Source: Streptomyces marispadix
GTDB lineage: Bacteria; Actinomycetota; Actinomycetes; Streptomycetales; Streptomycetaceae
Assembly (NCBI RefSeq): GCF_022524345.1
Contig: NZ_JAKWJU010000002.1
Span: 6,438,001-6,502,000 of the forward strand
Direction of reading: 5' to 3'
DNA: 64,000 nt
Shown here piece after piece: positions 25,856 through 34,802 of the stretch. The notes beneath the pieces are model-generated. The model was not told the origin of the DNA. It did no database searches and saw nothing but the letters and a program-made list of their open reading frames with translations. The translations under genes were made by a program, and so were the position numbers. Within the stretch, counting starts at the first letter, position 1; the number at the start of each line of letters is the position of its first letter.

Positions 25856-26911
25856 ATGCCGCTGACCGACATGCCGCTGGAGCAGCTACGCGAGTACCGG
25901 CCCGCGCTCCCGGAACCGGAGGACTTCGACGACTTCTGGGCCAGGACGGTCGAGGGGGCACGCGAAGCGGCATCTGCGGGAGCGGGGGCCGAGTTCCCGC
26001 TGGTGGCGGACTCCCCGCTGCGCACCGTGGACGTGCACGACGTGCGCTTCCCCGGCTGGGGCGGCCAGCCGGTCGCGGCATGGCTGCTGCTGCCGCGCGG
26101 CGCGGACGGGCCGCTGCCCGCCGTCGTCAACTACATCGGCTACAGCGGCGGCAGAGGGCTGCACACCGATCATCTGCTGTGGAGCGCGGCAGGCTACGCG
26201 CATCTCGTGGTCGACAGCCGCGGCCAGGGCCATGCCACGCCCGACCCCGATCCGGTGCCCGGACCCCAGTACGTGGGCGGCTTCATGACCCGCGGCATCG
26301 ACGGCCCGGAGCACCACTACTACCGGCGTCTGATCACCGACGCCGTACGGGCCGTCGACGCCGTGCGCGACCACCCGGCGGTCGACCCCGGGAGGGTCGT
26401 CGTCACCGGCCACAGCCAGGGCGGCGGACTGGCGCTGGCGGTCGCCGCTCTGGCTGGTACGAGGGTCGCGGCGGCCCTCGTGGACGTGCCCTTCCTGTGC
26501 CACATCCGGCGCGGCGCCCAGCTCGCAACTGCCGGTCCGTACCCGGAGATCGCGCACTATCTCGGCGTCCACAACCGCGACGACACCGAGCGTGTCTTCT
26601 CCACGCTCGACTACTTCGACGGGCTGCACTTCGCCCGGCGGGCCGGCTCGCCCGCGCTCTTCAGCGTCGCGCTGATGGACCCCGTCTGCCCTCCGTCCAC
26701 CGGATTCGCCGCGTACAACCACTACGCACATCCCGACAAGGACGTCGTCGTCTGGCAGTTCGGCGACCACGGCGGTGGACGGGGGTCGCAGACGCACCGG
26801 CAGCTTCGCTGGCTGGCGTCGCACGGGCTCGGGCCCGACGGAGCCGACGTTCGCGACGGTGCCGATGGGACGGACGGTGCGGACGCGGAACCTACGGGGA
26901 AGGCGGGCTGA
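25856..26911 (+). CDS. Acetylxylan esterase / cephalosporin-C deacetylase-like alpha/beta hydrolase
   Basis: 351 aa from ATG 25856 (GAGGAGAG upstream). The nucleophile elbow GHSQGGGLAL lies near residue 184. Asp in ALMDPVCPPST and His in FGDHGGG complete the triad. DFWARTVEGAREA near the N-terminus and VVDSRGQGHAT with GFMTRGID are family features of carbohydrate esterase family 7. It deacetylates xylo-oligosaccharides or similar esters; without a signal peptide it is cytosolic. The xylose genes lie 5 kb downstream, a loose functional link. The C-terminal 25 residues are a degenerate Gly/Asp/Ala repeat. Confidence 0.87.
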   Translation: MPLTDMPLEQLREYRPALPEPEDFDDFWARTVEGAREAASAGAGAEFPLVADSPLRTVDVHDVRFPGWGGQPVAAWLLLPRGADGPLPAVVNYIGYSGGRGLHTDHLLWSAAGYAHLVVDSRGQGHATPDPDPVPGPQYVGGFMTRGIDGPEHHYYRRLITDAVRAVDAVRDHPAVDPGRVVVTGHSQGGGLALAVAALAGTRVAAALVDVPFLCHIRRGAQLATAGPYPEIAHYLGVHNRDDTERVFSTLDYFDGLHFARRAGSPALFSVALMDPVCPPSTGFAAYNHYAHPDKDVVVWQFGDHGGGRGSQTHRQLRWLASHGLGPDGADVRDGADGTDGADAEPTGKAG

Positions 26912-26945
26912 CGCGGGGCCGGGCGCCACGTTCGTGCCGGGCGGC

Positions 26946-27158
26946 TCAACTCGGCGTCCGCGCAACCTTCTCCGAGGCACCGCCGACCGCGACCCCCAGC
27001 ACCACCAGCGTGATCCCGGCGAAGACCTCGTAGCCGTCGAGGAAGCCGACGCGGTGTACCAGGCCCCACATCGTGAACCAGCCGAAGAAGTGATGGGCGA
27101 TCGCTCCCGCGCCCTGAGCGATCAGCAGGAAGGCCACGAACTCCAGGAATCTCTTCAT
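26946..27158 (-). CDS. Small two-helix membrane protein, 70 aa
   Basis: ATG 27158 begins MKRFLEFVAFLLIAQGAGAI, one transmembrane segment, followed by a loop with HHFFGWFTMWGLVHR and a second segment (YEVFAGITLVVLGVAVG). The loop has two adjacent His and several aromatic residues. It resembles small conserved actinobacterial membrane proteins, but I cannot name a function. It converges on the esterase with 34 bp between stop codons. Confidence 0.7.
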   Translation of the reverse strand: MKRFLEFVAFLLIAQGAGAIAHHFFGWFTMWGLVHRVGFLDGYEVFAGITLVVLGVAVGGASEKVARTPS

Positions 27159-27342
27159 GGCCGGAGGCTAGGAGGGCCTGTGCTGCCCGCGCGTCGTACG
27201 AAGGTATCCGCAGCGGTGACTTCCGTAGGCCCGCGGGCGCGTGCGGGCGCATGAGGCCGGGCGCGGGGAGCGGCGGTGAGATCCGCCGCCCCCCTGTCCG
27301 GTCACTGTGTCGCACTGCCGTCGGCGTCGGCCGGCCCTCGTC

Positions 27343-28110
27343 TCAACCGCCGCCGCCCGCATGAGGGAAGAGCGCCGTGAAGGCCCCGGCCGGATCGGAG
27401 AGCCCCCGGGCGAACGGCTCGTCGAAATGCCGTACGAGGAAGAGCAGGAACGCGATCAGCGCCGTGAACAGCCCGGCGAGCAGCAACTCCCTGCGGGAAC
27501 GCTGGATCTGGAGCGCGAAGAGCATCCCGATCGACACCACCGCACCGGCGAACAGCCCGATCCAGACGACGCCCGGAAGGGTCGGCTGTGCGCTGTCGCC
27601 ACGCCCGGTGCGTGCCGCGTCGACCGCCGCGACCCGGTCGGCGACAGCGGAGTACGTCTGCTCCTCACGCGGGGTGCGCGGCTGCCACGCCAGCGAGTCC
27701 TTGCGCAGTTCGGTCAGCAACTCGCCGCCGCGCCGGGTGAGTTCGCCGTGCTTCACCATGTACGGGTACTCCGTGCGGACCGTGTGGTCCACATAGGCGG
27801 CGACGTCCGACCTGATCCGCTCGCGCGGGCCCTCCGGTGCGACGCTCACCCGTTCATGGATCTCGTGGAGGGCCTGCGCCTCCTCCGTGGCCGCCGCGTC
27901 GGCGACGTTGCGTGCCTCCCAGACGCCCGCGATGGCCAGGCCCAGCACGATCGCGTACACCACCCCGGTCATCATCGTCATGTACTCGATGACGTCCGGA
28001 GTCTCCGAGGGGTCGCCGCCGTCCGTACGCCGCTCTCTCAGGACGACGAAGCCTACGACGGCCGCGCAGGCGACGAGGATCGCAAGGACGAGGACCAGCC
28101 ATTCGGGCAC
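27343..28110 (-). CDS. DUF4239-type (bestrophin-like) membrane protein
   Basis: 255 aa from GTG 28110, preceded by GGAGGCAAC. Four transmembrane helices: residues ~3-25, ~48-66, ~180-200 and ~212-230. Between helices 2 and 3 is a ~110-residue soluble helical region with EEAQALHEIHERV and YVDHTVRTEYPYMV. The ARNVADAAATEEAQ stretch after helix 2 is characteristic of the DUF4239 family. Function unknown; a channel-like role is suggested only by remote similarity to bestrophins. Confidence 0.78.
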   Translation of the reverse strand: MPEWLVLVLAILVACAAVVGFVVLRERRTDGGDPSETPDVIEYMTMMTGVVYAIVLGLAIAGVWEARNVADAAATEEAQALHEIHERVSVAPEGPRERIRSDVAAYVDHTVRTEYPYMVKHGELTRRGGELLTELRKDSLAWQPRTPREEQTYSAVADRVAAVDAARTGRGDSAQPTLPGVVWIGLFAGAVVSIGMLFALQIQRSRRELLLAGLFTALIAFLLFLVRHFDEPFARGLSDPAGAFTALFPHAGGGG

Positions 28111-28274
28111 GTTGCCTCCGTGTGGTGGTGGGACTGTTCGACGGGAGGGGGACGGGGGAGCTTGGACTCGGTCGAACTCGCGCAAGTACAGGGCCGGTTG
28201 GGGACAGGGCCGGTCGGGGAGAGCGGACCTGTTAGGGGTCGATGGCTGCCGGTGCCGGAATCAGGGGGCCCGGA

Positions 28275-29027
28275 CTACGACGCCGAGGACGCTGGCCCGG
28301 AGCCCGAACCGGAGCCGCCGCCGGAGGAGTTGCCGGCCCCTCCGCTGCGGGAGCGAAGCGCGGCGGCGGCGAGCACGGCGGGGGCCACCAGCAGCAGGAG
28401 TCTGGTGGCCAGCGGCATCCGGCCGGTGTCGTGCGGCCGGATGGGATCGAGCCGGGCGGGCGTGGTCAGCCGCGAGTGGGTAGGCACGGGCGACGGTGAC
28501 GGGGTGTCGTGCGCCTTCGGCGGTGGTACGTGCGCTTTCCGCGTGGCCGTCGGCCGAGGCATCGCGGGACCGGGCCTGGAGGGGGTCTCGCTGCTGGGCG
28601 ACGGCTTCGGAGGGGGAGTGCTCGTGGGCGGCGGTTCAGGCGTGCCGGGGGACGGCGGCACGGGCGTCGGAGTAGGGGTGGGCGGCGGCTCCGGCGGCGG
28701 GCAGTCGCAGACCCCGGCACACAGCCGCGCGGCGACTTCGAGCTGTACGACACCGGCGACGGCCGTGACTGACGCGGCGTCGCAGCCGCAGCGTCGCGCC
28801 GTCAACTCGACGCGGGCGGCGGCCGACAGAGGCGGGAGCAATCCGTCCCGCGCGTGGCCGGTGACGCCGTTCCGGCCGGGTGTGGCTATGGGCCCTGTGC
28901 TCTCGGTGCCGTCCGGGGGAGCGGTCGAGGCGACGGCGGGGGCGGTGCAGGTAAGAGCAAGTGCCGCACCGGCCACGGCTGTTGATGCGGTGCGGTGCCA
29001 GTGGCGTCGTGTCACACGATCGATCAT
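28275..29027 (-). CDS. Secreted, Cys-containing, proline-rich protein with C-terminal membrane anchor
   Basis: 250 aa from ATG 29027. Signal peptide residues ~1-35 (TAVAGAALALTCTAPAVASTA, cleavage near AVA-S). A short globular part follows with RRCGCDAAS and RLCAGVCDCPPPEP, five closely spaced cysteines. Then come ~90 residues of Pro/Thr/Ser repeats, likely wall-spanning. The C-terminus is RPHDTGRMPLATRLLLL, a hydrophobic run and then RSRSGG. This has the shape of a cell-wall sorting signal, but the motif is DTG rather than LPxTG or LAxTG, so sortase anchoring is uncertain. No sortase gene is nearby. Confidence 0.68.
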   Translation of the reverse strand: MIDRVTRRHWHRTASTAVAGAALALTCTAPAVASTAPPDGTESTGPIATPGRNGVTGHARDGLLPPLSAAARVELTARRCGCDAASVTAVAGVVQLEVAARLCAGVCDCPPPEPPPTPTPTPVPPSPGTPEPPPTSTPPPKPSPSSETPSRPGPAMPRPTATRKAHVPPPKAHDTPSPSPVPTHSRLTTPARLDPIRPHDTGRMPLATRLLLLVAPAVLAAAALRSRSGGAGNSSGGGSGSGSGPASSAS

Positions 29028-29120
29028 GTGGGCCGACGTGCGTGCACGGCACGGCATCCGTCGGGTAATCCCCCGAAGTGCTGAATCTTCCCCGTGAGCT
29101 TGACAGTCGGGAGTGCTCGC

Positions 29121-30329
29121 TCAGTGCGCCACCGCATACGGAAGCGGGTCGTTCAGCACCGTCCGTACGACCGAATGAGCCGCGCCCAGCGACGGGGCGT
29201 CGCTCCCGACCGCGGAGACCGCAACCTCCGGGACGTTGCCGGGCGTTGTCGTACGCTGCCGCAACTCCCCTTCCAGAGCGGGCAGAAGCCACGGCGCCAG
29301 GCCGGTCAGCGCACCGCCGAGCAGCACCGCACGCGGATCGAGGAGATTCGCCGCCCCCGCCAGCGCGATGCCCAGTGCCCTGCCCGCCCGGCGCAGTGCA
29401 CGCAGCGCTGCCTCGTCGCCGTCGGACGCGCGGGCCCGCAGCCGCGCCAGGGCCGCGGTGCGCCCGCCCGCGCCGCGTACGGCGATGCCGGCCGCACGCA
29501 GCAACGCCGCCTCGCCCGCGTACTGTTCGAGGCATCCGGAGCCCCCGCACGCACAGCGGGGACCGTCGGGCTGCACCGGCACATGGCCGAGTTCACCGGC
29601 GAACCCCCGCGTGCCGCGCAGGAGTTCACCGTCGATGACGACCCCCGCACCGATGCCGACCTCGGCGGAGACATGGATGAAGTCACGCCGGGCGGAGCCC
29701 TCCCCGGCCAGCCAAAGCTCGGCCAGGGCGGCGAAGTTGGCCTCGTTCTCCACCGTCAGCGGCAGGGACGCGCCGGGCCCGCCGAGCCGTGCGCCGAGGT
29801 CCGTGTCGTACCAGCCGAGGTTCGGAGCCCGCACCACATTGGCGGAGGAGCGGGTGACGAGTCCGGGCACGGCGACGGCCAGTCCCGCCGGGCGCAGCCC
29901 CGCCGCGCCCGCCTCGGTGGTGACGCGGTCCACGAGCGAACTCAGGCGCCGCAGCACGGAGTCGGGGCCTGCTTCACCGTTCGGGGTCTCGTCCCCGATG
30001 CGGGCTCGTACCCGGCCGCCGAGGTCGACGGCGCACACCGTGAGATGGTCGACGCCGATCTCCGCGCCAAGCCCGCACGGGCCCAGTCCGGTCAGCGCCA
30101 GGGCGTTGCCGGGCCGTCCGACGCCGCCGGAGCGCCCCGGGCCCAGCTCGACGAGGAACCCGGCACGCAGCAGCTCCTCCACGAGCGTGGAGACGGACGC
30201 ACGCGTCAGCCCGATCCGCCCGGCGATCGAGGCCCGCGAGACGGGACCGGCCCCCGCGACCGCGTACAGCACACGGGAGAGATTCCGCCGGCGCATCTCC
30301 TGCTGCGAGTTGGGCGGGACGACTGCCAT
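29121..30329 (-). CDS. ROK-family transcriptional regulator, probable xylose repressor
   Basis: 402 aa from ATG 30329. An N-terminal winged helix (NLSRVLYAVAGAGPVSRASI then LTRASVSTLVEELL) precedes a ROK sugar-kinase-like domain. The zinc-binding signature CACGGSGCLEQYAG is near residue 255, with GELGHVPV ahead of it. It lies downstream of xylB on the same strand, with xylA divergent, the typical arrangement of XylR-type repressors. The expected effector is xylose. Candidate operator repeats sit at 31961-31988. Confidence 0.9.
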   Translation of the reverse strand: MAVVPPNSQQEMRRRNLSRVLYAVAGAGPVSRASIAGRIGLTRASVSTLVEELLRAGFLVELGPGRSGGVGRPGNALALTGLGPCGLGAEIGVDHLTVCAVDLGGRVRARIGDETPNGEAGPDSVLRRLSSLVDRVTTEAGAAGLRPAGLAVAVPGLVTRSSANVVRAPNLGWYDTDLGARLGGPGASLPLTVENEANFAALAELWLAGEGSARRDFIHVSAEVGIGAGVVIDGELLRGTRGFAGELGHVPVQPDGPRCACGGSGCLEQYAGEAALLRAAGIAVRGAGGRTAALARLRARASDGDEAALRALRRAGRALGIALAGAANLLDPRAVLLGGALTGLAPWLLPALEGELRQRTTTPGNVPEVAVSAVGSDAPSLGAAHSVVRTVLNDPLPYAVAH

Positions 30330-30417
30330 CTGCCTAACGTCCGTTCCTCCGGGGCGGATTGGGATGGGGCCGGGTCGGCGGCCGGGCGCCGACGGGCTCC
30401 GCAGGAGGGCCGGGGGG

Positions 30418-31905
30418 TCAGCGCTGCCGCAGCAGCGTATCCGCCCCCGCGAGGGTCTCCGCGACACGGGTCGAGGTGGCCTCGTCCCGTGGCACCGCCT
30501 CGTAGGAGGGCCCCTGCGCGGTGCCCCAGCGCCGTGCCACCGCCGTCGGGTCCTCCTCCAGCAGCAGTCCCGCCGCCTGCGCCGCGGCGCCCAGCGCCAC
30601 CAGCTCCTCGGCGCGCGGGACCTGCACGGGTCTGCCCGACAGGCGGCGTACGGTCTCGCGCCAGGCGGTGCCCTTGGCGCCGCCGCCGATCAGCAGCAGC
30701 GGGGCGTCTCCTTCGCCGCCGGTGTCCCGTCCAGCCCCGGGTGCACCGGACGGGTGGGCGCCCTGCGCGCCGGTGTCCCGCTCGTCCAGCACCTGGTCGA
30801 GCGCCCGCAGCAGGGCGAAGACAGCGCCGTCGTAGGCGGCTTGCAGCACCTGCCCCGGGGTGGTGTCGTGCCGCAGCCCGCTCAACAGGCCCGACGCGTA
30901 AGGGAGGTTGGGGGTGCGCTCGCCGTCGAGGAAGGGCAGCAGCACCGCCTCGCCGCCGCCCTCCACCGCCTCACGGTCGAGGGAGAGCAGCGCGGCCACC
31001 CGGTCCACGGCGAGGGTGCAGTTGAGGGTGCAGGCCAGCGGCAGCCAGTCGCCGCGTGCGTCGGCGAAACCGGCGACCGTCCCGGTCGGGTCGGTGGGGC
31101 GGCGCGTGGAGACGGCGTACACGGTGCCCGAGGTGCCCAGGCTGAGCACGGGCTGTCCAGGGCGAAGGCCCAGCCCCAGCGCCGCCGCCATGTTGTCCCC
31201 TGTGCCGGATGCGACGAGCGCCCCGGCCGGCAGCGGCAGATCGGGGCGCACGGTCCCGGCGGCCTCCCCGGGCGCCAGCACGCGCGGCAGCAACTTCGGT
31301 GACAAGCCGATGAGTTCGAGGATCTCCTCGTCGTAGGCGCCGGTGGAACTCGCCCACCATCCGGTGCCCGAGGCGTCGCCGCGGTCGGTGGTGCCCTCGC
31401 CGGTCAGCCGCCCCGTCAGATAGTCGTGCGGCAGCCGTACGGCGGAGGTGGCGGCGGCGGAATCCGGTTCGTTCTCGCACAGCCAGGCCCACTTGGTGAC
31501 CGTGAACGCGGGTGCCGGGACGCTGCCGAAGCGGTCGGCCCATGCCGCCGGCCCGCCCAACCGCTCGATGAGACGGTCGCTTTGGGGCGCCGACCGTACG
31601 TCGTTCCACAGCAGCGCGGGGCGTACGGGCCGTCCGTCCGCGTCGAGGGTGACGAGGCCGTGCTGCTGGCCGCCGACGGAGATCGCGGACGCCTGCTGTG
31701 CGGCCGGGCCGCACTGTTCGAGAGCGGCGGTGAGCGCCTGCCACCACTCCTCGGGGTCGCTCTCGTGGCCCGGCCCCGGAGTGACGGTGTGCGGCGCCTG
31801 GCCCCGCGCCACGACCTCTCCTGTGGCGGCGTCCACGACCAGCGCCTTTGCTGACTGCGTGGAACTGTCCACGCCGATGACGAACGGTCCCTCTGGTGCG
31901 GCCAT
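30418..31905 (-). CDS. xylB: Xylulokinase
   Basis: 495 aa, FGGY kinase family. The N-terminal phosphate motif is VIGVDSSTQSAKALVVD; SVGGQQHGLVTLD and LLWNDVRS match D-xylulokinases. LPHDYLTGRLTG and SGTGDNMAAALGLGL are conserved, and the C-terminal signature is LLLIGGGAKGTAWRETVR. An extra ~22-residue Gly/Ala insert precedes that signature. It phosphorylates D-xylulose to xylulose 5-phosphate in the cytosol. Divergent from xylA across 126 bp. Confidence 0.95.
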   Translation of the reverse strand: MAAPEGPFVIGVDSSTQSAKALVVDAATGEVVARGQAPHTVTPGPGHESDPEEWWQALTAALEQCGPAAQQASAISVGGQQHGLVTLDADGRPVRPALLWNDVRSAPQSDRLIERLGGPAAWADRFGSVPAPAFTVTKWAWLCENEPDSAAATSAVRLPHDYLTGRLTGEGTTDRGDASGTGWWASSTGAYDEEILELIGLSPKLLPRVLAPGEAAGTVRPDLPLPAGALVASGTGDNMAAALGLGLRPGQPVLSLGTSGTVYAVSTRRPTDPTGTVAGFADARGDWLPLACTLNCTLAVDRVAALLSLDREAVEGGGEAVLLPFLDGERTPNLPYASGLLSGLRHDTTPGQVLQAAYDGAVFALLRALDQVLDERDTGAQGAHPSGAPGAGRDTGGEGDAPLLLIGGGAKGTAWRETVRRLSGRPVQVPRAEELVALGAAAQAAGLLLEEDPTAVARRWGTAQGPSYEAVPRDEATSTRVAETLAGADTLLRQR

Positions 31906-31960
31906 GATCCCCTCAGCCTCCTCGCCCCGGGTCTCTTCCCACGCTGCGGTCCTGGGCGCA

Positions 31961-31988
31961 TACTAATTTGTCAACGGTCATGACTAAT
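31961..31988. promoter_or_regulatory. Candidate XylR operator and promoter region between xylB and xylA
   Basis: A short AT-rich island in otherwise GC-rich DNA. ACTAAT occurs at 31962-31967 and again at 31983-31988, 21 bp apart (two helical turns), so both face the same side of the DNA. On the minus strand a TTGACA lies at 31975-31970, suitable as a -35 for xylB. ROK repressors of xylose genes usually bind in such divergent regions. Confidence 0.5.
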
Positions 31989-32031
31989 AGCTGTGCGCGC
32001 AAGGAAGCGCCACGGAGAGAGGGGCGGCCCG

Positions 32032-33198
32032 ATGAGCTACGAGCCGACGCCGCAGGACAAGTTCAGCTTCGGTCTGTGGACGGTGGGCTGGCTGGGACGC
32101 GACCCCTTCGGCGAAGCGACCCGCACCCCGCTCGACCCGGTCGAGGCGGTCCACCGGCTGGCCGGACTCGGCGCCTGGGGCATCACCTTCCACGACGACG
32201 ACCTCATCCCCTACGGCACGGCGCACTCCGAACGGGCCGCCCACATCGCCCGGTTCCGTAAGGCCCTTGACGGCACCGGCATGGTCGTGCCCATGGCGAC
32301 GACCAACCTCTTCTCCCATCCGGTCTTCAAGGACGGCGCCTTCACCGCCAACGACCGCGACGTGCGCCGCTACGCCCTGCGCAAGACCATGCGCAACATC
32401 GACCTCGCCGCCGAGCTGGGCGCCCGTACCTATGTGGCCTGGGGAGGGCGCGAAGGTGCGGAGTCGGGCGCGGCCAAGGACGTACGCGCCGCGCTGGACC
32501 GTATGAAGGAGGCGTTCGACCTCCTCGCCGAATACGTCACCGAGCAGGGCTACGACATGCGCTTCGCCATCGAGCCCAAGCCGAACGAGCCCCGAGGCGA
32601 CATCCTGCTGCCCACCGTCGGGCACGCCCTCGCCTTCATCGACCGCCTGGAGCGGCCCGAGCTCTTCGGCGTCAACCCCGAGGTGGGCCACGAGCAGATG
32701 GCGGGCCTGAACTACCCGCACGGCATCGCCCAGGCCATGTGGTCGGGCAAGCTCATCCACCTCGACCTCAACGGCCAGTCCGGCATCAAGTACGACCAGG
32801 ACCTGCGCTTCGGCGCCGGCGATCTGCGTGCCGCTTTCTGGACGGTGGACCTGCTGGAGAGCGGCGGCTACGAAGGGCCCCGGCACTTCGACTTCAAGCC
32901 GCCCCGCACCGAGGACTACGACGGAGTGTGGGCGTCGGCAGCGGGCTGCATGCGCAACTATCTGATCCTGCGCGAGCGCGCCGCCGCCTTCCGCGCCGAT
33001 CCCGAGGTGCGGGAGGCGCTGCGCGAGTCGCGGCTCGACCAACTCGCCCTGCCCACGCTGGAGTCGGGCGAGACCCCGGCTCGACTGCTCGCGGACCGCT
33101 CCGCGTTCGAGGACTTCGACGCGGACGCGGCGGCACAGCGCGGCATGGCCTTCGAACGTCTCGACCAGCTCGCCATGGACCACCTGCTGGGGGCCTGA
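32032..33198 (+). CDS. xylA: Xylose isomerase
   Basis: 388 aa, matching actinobacterial xylose isomerases. His54 and Asp57 of the catalytic pair are in [10 protein letters not shown]. Metal ligands are in [11 protein letters not shown] (Glu, with Lys two residues on), NPEVGHEQM (Glu, His), HLDLNGQ (Asp), YDQD (two Asp) and FDFKPPR (Asp). [11 protein letters not shown] is the typical N-terminal signature. It converts D-xylose to D-xylulose as a Mg/Mn-dependent tetramer. ATG 32032 follows GGAGAGAGGGG. Divergent from xylB, with a shared operator region. Confidence 0.96.
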   Translation: MSYEPTPQDKFSFGLWTVGWLGRDPFGEATRTPLDPVEAVHRLAGLGAWGITFHDDDLIPYGTAHSERAAHIARFRKALDGTGMVVPMATTNLFSHPVFKDGAFTANDRDVRRYALRKTMRNIDLAAELGARTYVAWGGREGAESGAAKDVRAALDRMKEAFDLLAEYVTEQGYDMRFAIEPKPNEPRGDILLPTVGHALAFIDRLERPELFGVNPEVGHEQMAGLNYPHGIAQAMWSGKLIHLDLNGQSGIKYDQDLRFGAGDLRAAFWTVDLLESGGYEGPRHFDFKPPRTEDYDGVWASAAGCMRNYLILRERAAAFRADPEVREALRESRLDQLALPTLESGETPARLLADRSAFEDFDADAAAQRGMAFERLDQLAMDHLLGA

Positions 33199-33242
33199 GC
33201 CGCCCGCCAGGGGCACGGACCCATGCCGCCCGTGGCACCGTC

Positions 33243-33266
33243 CCCGGGCGGGAAACCCGCACCGGG
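33243..33266. terminator. Bidirectional hairpin between xylA and the sigma factor gene
   Basis: CCCGGGCGGG / AAA / CCCGC-A-CCGGG: a 10-bp stem with one bulged A and a 3-nt loop, between two convergent genes. Confidence 0.5.
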
Positions 33267-33285
33267 CGCGGACGCCGCAGGCCGC

Positions 33286-34320
33286 TCAGCGCCGTGCGGC
33301 GTCCGCCGGCACGGAATCGGGCAGGCCGAACGTACGGAAGAGTTCCGTGCCGAAGAAGGCGCCGACATGTGCCACGTGCCCGTCCTCGACGGTGAGCACA
33401 TGAAGCTGGAACGGCTTGTAGTCGCCGCCCTCGTGCCTGCTGTAGAGCGCGAACGCGGGCTGGCCGTTGGCGGCGGTGGGCAGCATCAGCCCCTCGCCGG
33501 GGCCTATAGGGCACTGCGCGCCGATGAGCCGCGCTATGGCCTCGCGACCGCGGAACCACTCCGGGAACGGAGGCATCTCCCACACCGCGTCCTCCTTGAA
33601 GAGCTGCACGATCGCCGTGACGTCGGAGTTCTCGAACGCCTTGGCGTAGCGGTCGAGAAGCTCGCGCTGCGCGGGATCGGTCGGCTCGGACAGTTCCTCC
33701 TCGGTGAGCGCCGCCTGCTGAAGCTGCGCGCGAGCGCGCTGCAACGCGCTGTTGACCCCGGCCGTCGAAGTGCCCAGCAGCTCAGCGACCTCCGCGGCTC
33801 GCCACTTCAGAACCTCGCGCAGCAGCAGTACGGCCCGCTGTCTGGGCGGCAGATGCTGAAGAGCGGCCACCAGCGCGAGCCGCATGCTGGACCGGGAGAC
33901 GACGACGGCGGCCGGATCCGAGGGCTGTTCACCGCGGAACATCGCATCGGGAACCGGCTCCAGCCAAGGCACTTCGGGAGCCTCCACGACGGGACGCTCG
34001 GGGTCGTCGCTCGGAGCGCCGATGCCCGAGGGCATGGGCCGGCGCCCACGGCTCTCGATCGCGGTCAGGCACGCGTTGGTCGCGATCCTGTAGAGCCATG
34101 TACGCAGCGACGAACGCCCCTCGAAGCGTTCAGCCGCGCGCCATGCCCGCAGGTATGTGTCCTGCACCAGGTCTTCCGCGTCGTGCACCGAGCCCATCAT
34201 CCGGTAGCAGTGCGCGAGCAGTTCACGTCGGTACGGCTGCGCCCGGTCCAGCAGGTCTTCGCGGGAGAGCGGGGCTTCGGCGGACGCGGTGAGGGAGTCG
34301 CCGAGGGTGCTGTCTGTCAT
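33286..34320 (-). CDS. ECF RNA polymerase sigma factor with C-terminal SnoaL-like domain (SigG/ECF56-like)
   Basis: 344 aa from ATG 34320. Region 2 contains HCYRMMGSVHDAEDLVQDTY and FEGRSSLRTWLYRIATNACL. A long linker follows with RRPMPSGIGAPSDDPERPV, characteristic of the SigG-like group. Region 4 has LPPRQRAVLLLREVLKWRA and GTSTAGVNSALQRARAQL. The C-terminal ~120 residues are SnoaL-like (EFFRG-type WFRGREAIARLIG). No anti-sigma gene is adjacent, so control may be through the SnoaL domain. An interrupted palindrome lies upstream at 34377-34401. Confidence 0.9.
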   Translation of the reverse strand: MTDSTLGDSLTASAEAPLSREDLLDRAQPYRRELLAHCYRMMGSVHDAEDLVQDTYLRAWRAAERFEGRSSLRTWLYRIATNACLTAIESRGRRPMPSGIGAPSDDPERPVVEAPEVPWLEPVPDAMFRGEQPSDPAAVVVSRSSMRLALVAALQHLPPRQRAVLLLREVLKWRAAEVAELLGTSTAGVNSALQRARAQLQQAALTEEELSEPTDPAQRELLDRYAKAFENSDVTAIVQLFKEDAVWEMPPFPEWFRGREAIARLIGAQCPIGPGEGLMLPTAANGQPAFALYSRHEGGDYKPFQLHVLTVEDGHVAHVGAFFGTELFRTFGLPDSVPADAARR

Positions 34321-34376
34321 GATCGGTGGCCTTTCGCCTTTCGACGCCGCGGTGCGGGCGGTGAATCCGGCGCATT

Positions 34377-34401
34377 AGTATCGCAACTGCGTGCGAATAC
34401 T
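34377..34401. promoter_or_regulatory. Interrupted palindrome upstream of SigG-like sigma gene
   Basis: AGTATCGCA (34377-34385) and TGCGAATACT (34392-34401) are complementary except for one extra base, with a 6-nt spacer. It sits 57-81 bp upstream of the start codon, in an AT-rich stretch, so an operator is plausible. Confidence 0.4.
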
Positions 34402-34710
34402 GGGTGCCGTTCCGGGAGATGTCTCGGTTCATACTGCTATTGATACGGACATTCTCCGCCGATGAGGCGCCGGACCGGAATGGTCCGGGTGGTAAAGAAG
34501 AGCCACCCATCCGTCCTTGGGGCGCCCGGTGCTGTTGTCGTATGCGGGGGAGGGGCGGCGAGCCGACGGGAGACGCGAGGGCGGGACGCCTGCGGCTGCG
34601 CGCGGCGGGCGCGGCGCGGCGCCCGGGGCTGCGGCGGGGCCTGTGGGTCGCGTTCGGGGTCAGCCGCGCACGGTCAACTGGCAGATTTCAGATGACAGTT
34701 ATCGAAAATT

Positions 34711-34780
34711 GTCAGCCGTCAGCCGTCAGCCGTCAGCCGTCAGCCGTCAGCCGTCAGCCGTCAGCCGTCAGCCGTCACCC
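34711..34780. repeat. Heptanucleotide tandem array (GTCAGCC)10
   Basis: Nine perfect GTCAGCC units from 34711 to 34773 and one variant GTCACCC at 34774-34780. The unit length is not a multiple of three and the array lies outside genes, ending 23 bp past the stop of the small minus-strand gene. Related GTCAG/GTCGTC fragments continue to about 34815. A likely variable-number tandem repeat. Confidence 0.95.
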
Positions 34781-34802
34781 GTGCTCTGTCAGTCGTCCGT
34801 CG

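Larger units (their letters stand above)
34321..34802. other. 482-bp non-coding region with palindrome and heptamer array
   Basis: Upstream region of the SigG-like gene on the left, and the region downstream of the small gene at 34803-35114 on the right. It contains the 34377-34401 palindrome and a 10-unit GTCAGCC array. Its left part is more AT-rich than its surroundings, consistent with promoters. No credible gene. Confidence 0.6.

Noticed and set aside
34711..34780. Possible CRISPR array
   Set aside because: Seven-base units with no spacers and no cas genes; this is a simple tandem repeat.
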